Below are positions 9,635-18,275 of a stretch of 64,000 nt of DNA, in pieces. The notes under the pieces are model-generated. The model was not told where the DNA came from. It saw only the letters and a list, made by a program, of their open reading frames with translations, and ran no database searches. Source of the stretch: Microcoleus sp. FACHB-831 (GTDB lineage: Bacteria > Cyanobacteriota > Cyanobacteriia > Cyanobacteriales > FACHB-T130); assembly GCF_014695585.1 (NCBI RefSeq), contig NZ_JACJON010000067.1, positions 339,792-403,791 on the forward strand. The letters are read 5' to 3'. How positions within the stretch are numbered: the first letter of the stretch is position 1; every line of letters begins with the position of its first letter. The position numbers and the translations under genes were made by a program.

Positions 9635-10645
9635 TCAGGGTGTTCTGGATAACATGGAAATTAAATTTTGGTTAAATAAAGGATGAAGCGGAATTGCGGC
9701 TTTAGAGTTCGGGCTAGTTAGTTGCAAAATCGCCTCTAAAATCCCAAACTCCTGATGCAGGTAGGCTTGCAATTGCCTAAGTAATCGGTCTCTTTGTTCA
9801 GCAGTTGAGGATTCGACAGTAAGATCGGCACACAGCATCACCATGCCTGAATTAATAGTCCAAATGTGTAACTTTTCTACATCCAAAACACCAGGAAAGG
9901 ATTTCAAAGCAGCTTCCACTTTACTTGGCTCAATTGAACTTGGCGCATATTCAAGTAAAATTTTCAGACTTTCCCCGACTAGCGGTAAAGCACTCAGGCC
10001 AGTTAAACTAGCAACCAGCAAACTAACGGCTGCATCTGCCCAGAACCAATTTAAGAAATGAACTGCCAAGGCAGCTATAATAACGCCAACGGAACTGGCA
10101 GTATCAGCAACGACATGGAGGAAGGCTCCGCGCAGGTTTAGATCGTGGTGGCTGTGTTGGTGGAGTAAGTTGATATTGAGCAGATTTACAACTAAACCAA
10201 CAGCAGCGATCGCCAACATCGGCAAGCCTAAAACTTCCTCTGGCGATTGGAAACGATGAATTGCTTCCCAGCAGATAAGAGCAGCGATCGCTAGTAAACT
10301 ACAACCATTAACCAAAGCTGCCAAAATTTCTACGCGGCGATGTCCAAATGTAGCTATCCCAGCAGCAGGTTTTTGTGCCAACCAACTTGCTAGCAAGGAT
10401 ATCCCCAAAGCTGCTACATCCGAAAGGATATGTCCCGCATCTGCTTGTAGAGATAAAGCATGACTCCACAGACCGACACTCCACTCAGCCACAAAAAAGC
10501 CAGTCAGCAATCCTACAACAATCCACAATAACTGAGTTTTTTGTCGGCTTTGGCTTCCAGGAACAGACTTATTTAAAGGCAAGCATTCGCACCCAGAATG
10601 GATAACTGCACGGTGACTGCCAAAAGGCTCTTTAGCTGAAAGCAT
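9635..10645 (-). CDS. Cation diffusion facilitator (CDF) metal transporter
   Basis: Inner-membrane antiporter that exports divalent metal ions such as zinc. Six transmembrane segments fill residues 38-230. Both metal-site helices are intact: HILSD in the DAGHILSD segment of TM2 and HVVAD in TM5. A short histidine-rich loop (HQHSHHD) between TM4 and TM5 is typical of zinc-type members. The cytoplasmic C-terminal domain (about 235-310) has the usual LHIWTINSGM strand. The N-terminal extension holds a CEC motif that could bind metal. At 336 residues it is a normal length. It stands alone; the upstream spacer leads to the convergent end of the long beta-helix gene. Confidence 0.92.
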   Translation of the reverse strand: MLSAKEPFGSHRAVIHSGCECLPLNKSVPGSQSRQKTQLLWIVVGLLTGFFVAEWSVGLWSHALSLQADAGHILSDVAALGISLLASWLAQKPAAGIATFGHRRVEILAALVNGCSLLAIAALICWEAIHRFQSPEEVLGLPMLAIAAVGLVVNLLNINLLHQHSHHDLNLRGAFLHVVADTASSVGVIIAALAVHFLNWFWADAAVSLLVASLTGLSALPLVGESLKILLEYAPSSIEPSKVEAALKSFPGVLDVEKLHIWTINSGMVMLCADLTVESSTAEQRDRLLRQLQAYLHQEFGILEAILQLTSPNSKAAIPLHPLFNQNLISMLSRTP

Positions 10646-10763
10646 GACGCAAAGATACCTGGTGTAAATTACAGCGATGGTGTTATTAGTCTACAGTCCT
10701 TTATCCAAGGGTAATAGGTAGTAGTCCGTAGAAATTACCCAATACCCATTACCTAATGACTTA

Positions 10764-13700
10764 TTAAGGTAATGGACAAGTTCCACTCGCCACAGAGGAA
10801 AACTCTGTTGGTAGTGTTGTTGGATTTAAAGTTGGAGCAGTAATCAGCGATTCTACCTTGAAAGTGCCAGTATTCAGCGACAGAGATTCTATCTGGAATG
10901 TAGCCACAGAAGGATTGCCGTTGTAAACACTAAAATCAAGATTGTTTTTGTTTCCCGTACCTATGTTACTGCTTAGCGCCACGCATACTTTAGGGCTGGT
11001 TCCAAGAGAATTTGGATCTGCCTCGACTGCAAAAGCGCTCGGTGCTTCAGGATTTTGGACGTTATTATTGTTAGTCAGGTTGTTGTTTCGAGCTACTACG
11101 GATACATTTGAATTATCAAAAGCATAAGTAGATATTCCTGCTCCACCGCTGCCGCTAATTGTGTTATTTTCCAGTAACAGCCGGAGGGTGGAAGAATCTT
11201 TCGCGTCTGGTTCAATGCCTCTACCGCCAGAAGTGGTGTTGCCAGAATTAGTGTTGGAAATAGTGTTGCCAGAAATTCTTAGACTTAAAACAGCATTGCC
11301 AGATACATTCGGGTCGATGGCAATAGTTTTTGCACTATCAATAGTGTTGCCCGATATAGTGAATTGAGAGTTAGAGCGATCGCTAGCTTCAATACCTATA
11401 CCTCTACCAGCAATACTGCGGATTTGATTGTTGCTAATCGTCACGTTTGTCTTAGCATCATCAAAAGCACGGAAGACCAAGCCTTCTATAGAAGTAGGAG
11501 TGCCGCTAATCGTATTGCCCCTTATAGTAGCTGATGTTAGATTAGCAGTTTCACTTACTCGCAGTTCCAGCGCAGTTCCCGTAGTAGTTATGGGGTTATT
11601 CTCCACTACTACTGTTCCTTGAGCATTACCCGATAAGCTAATTGCAACTCCATTAGAGTTAGCAATATTATTGCCTGAAACAGTTACGTTAACTACTCCC
11701 TTACTATTTCGCAGAATTGCAGCGTTATTAGTATTATTGGCGCTACCGCTAATGGTGTTGTTATTGATAAGGACTGTGCCAGCAGCTTCCGTCAGACTGA
11801 TGCTTTCTTTAGCGGAAGCGGTGATATTGTTACTGGTGATAGTAGCAGACTCGGTGACATTTTCCAGCTTGATGGCTTGATTGGCAGAAGCAGAGATGGT
11901 GTTACCTCGGATCGTTGCTGATGCAGCAGTGGCGAGTCGAATTCCATCAGCAGAACTATTACTAATGATATTTGACTCGATCGTGGCGCGAGTTACAGCG
12001 CGATCGTTAGCCTGTATATCAATACCGCGATCGCCTGAACTACCATTACCGCTTTTATTAATTGTATTGCTAGCAATCGTTACTGTTAAATCTGCTCGAT
12101 CTGCAAGCTCAAAATCAATACCATCATTGTCAGTCGTATCAAGAGTATTGCCTGTAATAGTAAACTGCGTCTTAGTAGTATTAAACAAATTAACAGCAGG
12201 AGCGATCGCAGAGTCGGGCTTAAACAAATCCACTTCAATACCGCTATCGCCCACGCTGCGAACCGTGTTGTTAGTTATCGTAAACGTTCCCACAGCATTA
12301 GCAACAGCCCCAATAGATACACCTTCATCGGGAATTTTACTAAGTTGGTTGCCACTAATAATAAACTCTGCTGTGGCAAAATTCCCCAAATTGAGATCTA
12401 TCCCATCAGCGCCGCCTGCAATTGTGCCATTGTGAGCAATAACGTTATCCAAAATTCTGACTGTAGCTTTAGAAGGGGCAGTGCAAGGTTTAGGAACAAA
12501 AAGTGCATCAACATCCCGACAAACGTTAACTTCAATACCATCAATCCTATAGTTAGTAGCATTGAAATTCGTCTCAACCCTGTTGTTTGAAATTGTTATA
12601 TCGGCATCACCCTTATAGTTCCAAATGAAAATACCGCTTTCCAGGCTGGTGTCTGTCTCTGGGTTGCGCGTATCTCTTACTATGTTGTTGCTAATCAGGA
12701 CTTTTCCAGTAGCATTTTCCAGAAAAATGCCTTCACTAAATGCATTTGTTATAGTGTTATCCCGAATTGTGACATTGTTGACGTTTGTGCCTTTAATGCC
12801 GTTTACTTGTTCGCTACCTGCGACTTGAATTGCAAAGCCAGAGAGAACGCTATCGCTCCCCATGGTAACAATTCCATTCCCCGCTGCAACGGTTCCGGTG
12901 ACTGTGGGTAACACGCCAGTACCAGATCCCAGCAATTGTATATTACCTAACTGTACCGTATCTATTCGCTGCACTGGGCCAGTAGAAAGCACCTGCACGC
13001 CGTTAGGAATTGTGAAAGCTGGAATACCAGGATTTGTACCTGCTTGCACGTAGACAATATCATTGGCTTGAGCAACAGCAAGTGCAGCTTCAAGAGTTCC
13101 AGCAGGACTTTCAAAAGTGCCGTTACCCGTACCCATTCCTAAGTTAACGTGTCGGAAAAATAGCGGCTGATTTGTAGTAGGATTAATTGCGAATATTGCC
13201 GATGGTAATAGGAAGGACTCAGATTCAAATTGCTCATCGACTGCGATATTAGCCATCCGGGTGACAGATTCTCCCATACGAGCTAATACGCGATCTTCTT
13301 GCGTTGCTCCTCTAGGGCGGGTACCGGGGAAATTAGCACCTAAACTGAGAACCAAATTAGTGCCAAAAATTCCGTCGCTGGAGAGGGTTAAACCCAGCCT
13401 GAAATTATCAGTTGGACGAGCTTCTATGCGAGCGCGTCCGCCTAAAGTATCCTCACCGCCGGGAACATCATAGTAATAAATTCCACCGTAACCGCGCACG
13501 TCGCCTGTTCTACCTAGCGAGGCGATTTTCAAGCCACCTTCAACATCAAATCCACTCATTGCTGCTTCAAAGCGGCGATCGATGCGGCGTTGTTGATTTG
13601 CGATCGCTAAATAATTGCTCTGAAAGCGCGGTTGTGCGAACGGGATTACTGAATCAAAAATATTTTCCTGCGTCTGTTTGCGCGTTTCCCCAACAGGAAT

Positions 13701-14288
13701 ATAAGCGTTTGCTAAAATATCCCAAAATTCCCCTAAGCTTTCAAATCCTGCACCCAGTTGACCAAAACTAGCATTTTCAGTGTTGCGCGTGTCGTATGCA
13801 ACGTAGCCCCCCAAAATGCGTTTATCTTGCGAAAGGTAAGAGCGATATCCTAGCAGGAGGTTGCTGCTGAGGTTAGAATCATCTGTCGAAAGTAGCAACT
13901 TTCCTTGTAAAAACGCGAGGTTGCTCCCCGGAGTTTGCAGTAGGGGAACAAAGCCTTCAATTCCAGTAAAAGAGCTTTCGTAACCCACGCCCGCACCAGT
14001 CGTGAAACTCGCGCCAATGCGGGGAGAAATTCGCAGCGATCGCCTTTGAGCTTGTTCTGTGTTTTGTGCTGTTTTCGGGTTAATTGTTTGTTGGGTTGGT
14101 GTTATTTTAGGTTGGAGCGTCTCGGAGAGAAAACCCGCTTCAGCTAAAGTTTTAGCACCCCCTGCGATCGCTTCTTTAGGTTGCGACTCAACAGTTTGCG
14201 AAGAAGCGATCGCTGTCTGCGTTCCTACCAGCAGCCATGTAATCCATGCCAAATATCTCGACTTTCTCACGGACGCCCCTCTTAACAC
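10764..14288 (-). CDS. Large outer-membrane protein: inverse-autotransporter-like barrel with beta-helix passenger
   Basis: A 1174-residue secreted protein. An export signal (about 1-30) is followed by a spacer and then residues 85-330, which are made of alternating amphipathic strands (GAGVGYESSF, LLLGYRSYLS, ILGGYVAYDT, LGAGFESLGE) like the beta-barrel of intimin/invasin-type inverse autotransporters. From about 375 there is a GNGTFESPAGTLEAAL segment typical of right-handed beta-helices, then some 30 repeats of the type ISNNxI/GNTIS up to about 1090 (PbH1-like), and a short C-terminal cap. The expected role is a surface-displayed adhesin, polysaccharide-binding protein or lyase; no catalytic site is evident. 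It is a single gene, divergent from a GT2 gene. Confidence 0.85.
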   Translation of the reverse strand: MLRGASVRKSRYLAWITWLLVGTQTAIASSQTVESQPKEAIAGGAKTLAEAGFLSETLQPKITPTQQTINPKTAQNTEQAQRRSLRISPRIGASFTTGAGVGYESSFTGIEGFVPLLQTPGSNLAFLQGKLLLSTDDSNLSSNLLLGYRSYLSQDKRILGGYVAYDTRNTENASFGQLGAGFESLGEFWDILANAYIPVGETRKQTQENIFDSVIPFAQPRFQSNYLAIANQQRRIDRRFEAAMSGFDVEGGLKIASLGRTGDVRGYGGIYYYDVPGGEDTLGGRARIEARPTDNFRLGLTLSSDGIFGTNLVLSLGANFPGTRPRGATQEDRVLARMGESVTRMANIAVDEQFESESFLLPSAIFAINPTTNQPLFFRHVNLGMGTGNGTFESPAGTLEAALAVAQANDIVYVQAGTNPGIPAFTIPNGVQVLSTGPVQRIDTVQLGNIQLLGSGTGVLPTVTGTVAAGNGIVTMGSDSVLSGFAIQVAGSEQVNGIKGTNVNNVTIRDNTITNAFSEGIFLENATGKVLISNNIVRDTRNPETDTSLESGIFIWNYKGDADITISNNRVETNFNATNYRIDGIEVNVCRDVDALFVPKPCTAPSKATVRILDNVIAHNGTIAGGADGIDLNLGNFATAEFIISGNQLSKIPDEGVSIGAVANAVGTFTITNNTVRSVGDSGIEVDLFKPDSAIAPAVNLFNTTKTQFTITGNTLDTTDNDGIDFELADRADLTVTIASNTINKSGNGSSGDRGIDIQANDRAVTRATIESNIISNSSADGIRLATAASATIRGNTISASANQAIKLENVTESATITSNNITASAKESISLTEAAGTVLINNNTISGSANNTNNAAILRNSKGVVNVTVSGNNIANSNGVAISLSGNAQGTVVVENNPITTTGTALELRVSETANLTSATIRGNTISGTPTSIEGLVFRAFDDAKTNVTISNNQIRSIAGRGIGIEASDRSNSQFTISGNTIDSAKTIAIDPNVSGNAVLSLRISGNTISNTNSGNTTSGGRGIEPDAKDSSTLRLLLENNTISGSGGAGISTYAFDNSNVSVVARNNNLTNNNNVQNPEAPSAFAVEADPNSLGTSPKVCVALSSNIGTGNKNNLDFSVYNGNPSVATFQIESLSLNTGTFKVESLITAPTLNPTTLPTEFSSVASGTCPLP

Positions 14289-14486
14289 GCACGATTTTTC
14301 TGCTCATGGTGACTCTAGCTGTCCTGGGTTAATACTAGGTAATGTTACGGTTAATCTTGTTACGCCAAGGAAATGCGCTTGCTACGACAGCGTGAAAATA
14401 TGCACGCAACCCCGCAACCGTCGGGCGATCGCCAGCGTCTTATCCCAAATGTTGGATACTGGAAAGGTAATGCGAGGGGGTAAATA

Positions 14487-15416
14487 GTGTTTTTCAGCGT
14501 TGTCATTCCAACTTATAATCGCAAGCCGATTCTAGAGAAATGCCTCAGAGCAATAGAAAATCAGCATTTTACTGATGGTAGTGTTGTCGCTGGCTATGAA
14601 GTTGTCCTCGTGGATGATGGTTCGACGGATGGCACATTGGAATGGTTAGAGGAACACAAAAGTGAGTTTCCCCACGTGCGATCGCTTTGCCAAAATCACC
14701 AAGGGCCAGCCGCAGCGCGTAATCTAGGAGTAGAACAAGCGAAGGGTGACTATATCGTTTTTATTGATAGCGATTTAGTCGTTACTTCTCATTTCCTGCA
14801 AGCTCATGCTGATGCGTTGGTTCAAGCTGAGAGCGATCGCGTGTTTACTTATGGCTGGGTTATTAATACCAATAATTTCGATAACCCAACATCAGAACCT
14901 TACAAAATAACCGATTTTTCAGCAGCTTATTTTGCTACGGGAAATGTCGCGATCGCCCGCCAATGGTTAGAAAAAGCTGGACTATTCGACACCCGCTTTC
15001 AACTCTACGGCTGGGAAGATTTAGAACTAGGTGTCAGGCTCAAAGAATTAGGCTTAAAACTGATTAAATGTCCAGCAGCAGTTGGCTATCACTGGCATCC
15101 ACCCTTTGCCTTAGACCAAATTCCCCCAATGATAGACAGAGAAATTCAACGGGGACGCATGGGTGTTTTGTTTTATGAAAAACACCCCACTTGGGACGTG
15201 CGAATGATGATCCAAATGACTTTGCTGCACCGTATCCTCTGGGGATTACTATCTCTAGGCGGGACTCTTAACGAGCGCACTATGGCTCCTTTCTTGCAAT
15301 GGCTAATTAATCAAGGTAAGCCACAATTAGCCTTAGAAATTGCCAGAATTTTCCTTAACTGGTATAACGTTAAAGGCGTTTACGCTGCTTACTATGATGC
15401 GCGGCAGAAAGCCTAA
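14487..15416 (+). CDS. Glycosyltransferase family 2
   Basis: Transfers a sugar from a nucleotide-sugar donor to an unknown acceptor. The GT-A fold begins at once with FFSVVIPTYNR. VDDGSTDGT (about 41-49) and the metal-binding DSD triad in FIDSDLVV (about 93-100) are intact, and a GWEDLELGVRL motif near 185 supplies the catalytic-base region. A galactosyltransferase-type C-terminal half and a length of 309 residues fit soluble or peripheral members. The start is GTG with a strong GAGGGGG Shine-Dalgarno 10 bp upstream. It is monocistronic between the beta-helix gene and rpsB. The acceptor cannot be deduced. Confidence 0.9.
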   Translation: MFFSVVIPTYNRKPILEKCLRAIENQHFTDGSVVAGYEVVLVDDGSTDGTLEWLEEHKSEFPHVRSLCQNHQGPAAARNLGVEQAKGDYIVFIDSDLVVTSHFLQAHADALVQAESDRVFTYGWVINTNNFDNPTSEPYKITDFSAAYFATGNVAIARQWLEKAGLFDTRFQLYGWEDLELGVRLKELGLKLIKCPAAVGYHWHPPFALDQIPPMIDREIQRGRMGVLFYEKHPTWDVRMMIQMTLLHRILWGLLSLGGTLNERTMAPFLQWLINQGKPQLALEIARIFLNWYNVKGVYAAYYDARQKA

Positions 15417-15614
15417 CCCATATGCAGTGTTACCCAAGGCTTTAGTATTGATTTTTAAGCACATTTGAGATTGGTTTTCTATTGCTTGGTAGCGTTGCTA
15501 ACTTGCTGCGATCGCGACTACAGCCTTAAAACCCCTGGAGCGATCTCCGGCAAAATTTATTTCAAAAGTAGCGATAGCCGTGCTACCCTAGAAGGGTTGT
15601 CTAAATTCCGCACA

Positions 15615-15684
15615 TTCAGGGTTTCGGGTGTTTCTTAAAGAAATACGCCTGGATGGAGGATTAACCCGAAAGGAGTTCAAAAAT
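15615..15684 (+). promoter_or_regulatory. Putative structured leader of rpsB masking the Shine-Dalgarno
   Basis: TTTCGGGT at 15622-15629 can pair perfectly with ACCCGAAA at 15664-15671, directly against the GGAG ribosome-binding site (15672-15675) of rpsB. A smaller TTTC/GAAA hairpin (15631-15643) lies inside the loop. Such a fold could let S2 or another factor control translation, as known for E. coli rpsB; whether this leader binds S2 is inference. Confidence 0.4.
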
Positions 15685-16479
15685 ATGCCAGTTGTTTCAT
15701 TGGCTCAAATGATGGAGTCAGGCGTTCACTTCGGGCACCAAACCCGTCGGTGGAACCCGAAGATGGATCAGTATATTTTCACCGCCCGCAACGGCGTCCA
15801 CATCATTGACTTGGTGCAAACAGCACAGTTAATGGAAGACGCATACGCCTATATGCGTACAGCATCCGAGCAGGGCAAGAAATTTTTATTCATCGGCACC
15901 AAGCGGCAAGCAGCAGGAATTGTTGCTCAAGAAGCCGTCCGTTGTGGCTCCTATTTCATCAACCAACGCTGGCTGGGGGGAATGCTCACCAACTGGGCGA
16001 CCATTAAAACCCGTGTAGAAAGGTTGAAAGAATTGGAGCGTCGCGAAGAAAGCGGTGCGTTGGATTTGTTGCCCAAAAAAGAAGCATCCGTCCTGCGCCG
16101 CGAAATGACAAAACTCCAGAAATACCTGGGCGGCATTAAGCTGATGCGGAAAGTTCCCGACATTGTGGTGATTGTAGACCAGCGCCGGGAATATAACGCA
16201 GTTCAAGAATGCCAAAAATTGGGAATTCCTATCGTATCGCTGCTAGATACAAACTGCGATCCCGATGTGGTTGATATCCCCATTCCAGCTAACGACGATG
16301 CTATTCGGTCGATTAAGCTAATAGTGGGTAAATTGGCAGACGCCATTTATGAAGGTCGTCACGGTCAACTGGAAGCTGAAGAAGAATACGAAGATTACGA
16401 AGGCGCTGAAGACGAACTCGACTATGAAGAAGAAGAATTCATAGCCGAAAATAATGACGAGGAAACCGAAGAGTCATAA
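15685..16479 (+). CDS. rpsB: 30S ribosomal protein S2
   Basis: Component of the small ribosomal subunit near the head-platform junction. It begins [19 protein letters not shown], the classical S2 start, and carries the [23 protein letters not shown] and DTNCDPD signatures. I choose the ATG at 15685, preceded by AAAGGAG, over an in-frame ATG 57 bp upstream that would add residues absent from the family. The C-terminal tail (about 225-264) is very acidic with many E, D and Y residues, as in cyanobacteria. tsf follows after 42 bp, the widely conserved rpsB-tsf operon. Confidence 0.98.
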   Translation: MPVVSLAQMMESGVHFGHQTRRWNPKMDQYIFTARNGVHIIDLVQTAQLMEDAYAYMRTASEQGKKFLFIGTKRQAAGIVAQEAVRCGSYFINQRWLGGMLTNWATIKTRVERLKELERREESGALDLLPKKEASVLRREMTKLQKYLGGIKLMRKVPDIVVIVDQRREYNAVQECQKLGIPIVSLLDTNCDPDVVDIPIPANDDAIRSIKLIVGKLADAIYEGRHGQLEAEEEYEDYEGAEDELDYEEEEFIAENNDEETEES

Positions 16480-16521
16480 GCGCGATCGCAAAGTGTTGAT
16501 AAAGTAGGGATGAGAGACAAC

Positions 16522-17184
16522 ATGGCGGAAATATCTGCACAGACTGTTAAAGAGCTGCGCGACAAAACAGGCGCTGGCATGATGGACTGCAAAAAAGCTC
16601 TGAAAGAAACCAGCGGCGATATAACCAAAGCTATGGAATGGCTGCGGCAAAAAGGGCTGGCTAAAGCTGGTAACAAAGAAGGAAACGTAACCGCCGAAGG
16701 ACTTGTAGGTAGCTACATCCACACAGGCGGTCGCGTTGGCGTCTTGGTTGAAGTAAACTGCCAGACAGACTTTGTTGCCCGTAACGAAGCTTTCCAAGGC
16801 TTGGTGCGGAACATCGCGATGCAAATTGCGGCTTGCCCTAACGTCGAGTACGTTAAAGTAGACGACATCCCTGCTGATATCGTTGCCAAGGAAAAAGAAA
16901 TCGAAATGGGCAAGGATGATTTGGCCAATAAGCCAGATAACATCAAAGAAAAGATCGTTCAGGGCCGGATTGAAAAACGCCTGAAAGAAATGACTTTGTT
17001 GGATCAGCCCTACATTAAGGATCAAAGTATCAACGTCGAAGAGTTGGTTAAGCAAAATGTTGCTACTTTAGGTGAAAACATCCAAGTCCGTCGCTTTGTA
17101 CGGTTCGTACTCGGCGAAGGGATCGAAAAGAAAGAAAGCAATTTTGCTGAAGAAGTTGCAGCTCAAATTGGCGGCAATAAGTAA
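16522..17184 (+). CDS. tsf: Translation elongation factor Ts
   Basis: Guanine nucleotide exchange factor for EF-Tu. It starts [27 protein letters not shown], with the UBA-like N-terminal domain, followed by the [12 protein letters not shown] signature (about residues 77-88) that contacts EF-Tu. At 220 residues it is the short cyanobacterial/chloroplast form with a reduced dimerisation domain compared with E. coli (283). The ATG at 16522 is chosen over the ATG 12 bp upstream because it gives the family start. It is second in the rpsB-tsf operon, with a strong terminator 30 bp downstream. Confidence 0.98.
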   Translation: MAEISAQTVKELRDKTGAGMMDCKKALKETSGDITKAMEWLRQKGLAKAGNKEGNVTAEGLVGSYIHTGGRVGVLVEVNCQTDFVARNEAFQGLVRNIAMQIAACPNVEYVKVDDIPADIVAKEKEIEMGKDDLANKPDNIKEKIVQGRIEKRLKEMTLLDQPYIKDQSINVEELVKQNVATLGENIQVRRFVRFVLGEGIEKKESNFAEEVAAQIGGNK

Positions 17185-17213
17185 TAGTTGACTGGGCAAT
17201 ATTGAGCGTTCAT

Positions 17214-17246
17214 AAACCCGTTTTATTAAATAAAACGGGTTTTTTA
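17214..17246 (+). terminator. Terminator of the rpsB-tsf operon
   Basis: A 12-bp perfect stem (AAACCCGTTTTA at 17214-17225 with TAAAACGGGTTT at 17231-17242) is followed by a T-rich tail. Confidence 0.92.
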
Positions 17247-17404
17247 AATTCATTTGCTTGGCGCGGGAAAATCATTGCCAATCGTCTAGTTAACTAGGAA
17301 CGCTCGAAGAAGGTGGGCACTGCCTAACCTACCTGACTTTTAGGTATCGTTTAATATAGGTACATCTGTACTACCGTAACGTAGCTCGACAGCAGTAGAA
17401 AGTT

Positions 17405-18160
17405 ATGGCGAGAGCAATTGAGTTGATAGAGCGGGATATTGCAGCGCTAGAGGAAGCGATCGCAACGCTGACATCTGAATTTCAGCAAACCTACGAGCGT
17501 TACCTCAACGCACTAGGACAAGCTGTGCTACAGCAGTTAATCCTAGCCAGCTATCATGTTTGCACCCAAGGTTATCCCGACACTTTCTTAAGCTTCTCCT
17601 TTCAAGAACGGCAAGAATTGCAGCAAAGTCTGCGCGAGTTGGGTTCATACGCTCGTCAACAGTTGCTTTCACACATTCAATTACCATTGCCTACAGAGAA
17701 TCCCACCACAAAGTTAAATCCAGAGGATTTGGCAACTTGGCAGGAACAGTTGGAAAAAGCCATTAATCAAACCTTGCCAACGATATCTCGCGAAACAAAC
17801 CGACTTTTACAAGAAAAAGGTATTTTACCCAAAAAATTGCCCGAAGCCGTACTCGAAGTAGCGGCGAAAGCCGACCCCGCTACAGAGGTCGTGGGTGGGC
17901 CGCCCAATCTTTTAAACTTGTTGATTGAAGCAGAAAATTCGCCAGAAAAGGAAAACTCAGAGGTGACGCATATAGTTGCCGTTAATCTGCGGTTGTTGGA
18001 GATTGAGTTTGCAGACCAGGCGGTGATGGCTGGGCGCAACCAGTTGCGAAACCTTGTCGCAAGGTTAAGCACGTTTAGGCGCGAGTACCGCAAAAAACAC
18101 CGTGAAAGAGCGATCGCCCTCGCCGAAGCAGCTTGGCGTGCCAGTTGGTATGAAGAATAA
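17405..18160 (+). CDS. Conserved helical protein upstream of recG, unknown function
   Basis: A 251-residue, almost all-helical protein that I cannot assign to a named family. Residues 1-50 are a heptad-like amphipathic helix pair; the middle contains a proline-rich turn near 98-105; residues 195-245 are a strongly basic helical region (RLSTFRREYRKKHRERAI). No signal peptide or membrane segment is seen, so it should be cytoplasmic. The ATG is the first in frame after the preceding terminator. It precedes recG by 115 bp on the same strand and the spacer holds an A/T-rich low-complexity stretch; a functional link with recG is not shown. Confidence 0.75.
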   Translation: MARAIELIERDIAALEEAIATLTSEFQQTYERYLNALGQAVLQQLILASYHVCTQGYPDTFLSFSFQERQELQQSLRELGSYARQQLLSHIQLPLPTENPTTKLNPEDLATWQEQLEKAINQTLPTISRETNRLLQEKGILPKKLPEAVLEVAAKADPATEVVGGPPNLLNLLIEAENSPEKENSEVTHIVAVNLRLLEIEFADQAVMAGRNQLRNLVARLSTFRREYRKKHRERAIALAEAAWRASWYEE

Positions 18161-18275
18161 GGCAAAAGGAAAAATTGGGGATTGGGAAAAAGAGTTTTGA
18201 GTTGAATTCTTTAATTGAGAACTCAGAACTATTCCCAGCCTCTTTTTACTGTTTACTTTCTGTAGGGGAAACACA

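Noticed and set aside
11881..12435. Plus-strand frame of 184 codons inside the beta-helix gene
   Set aside because: Its valine/leucine/proline-rich product reflects the repeat codons of the real gene on the other strand.
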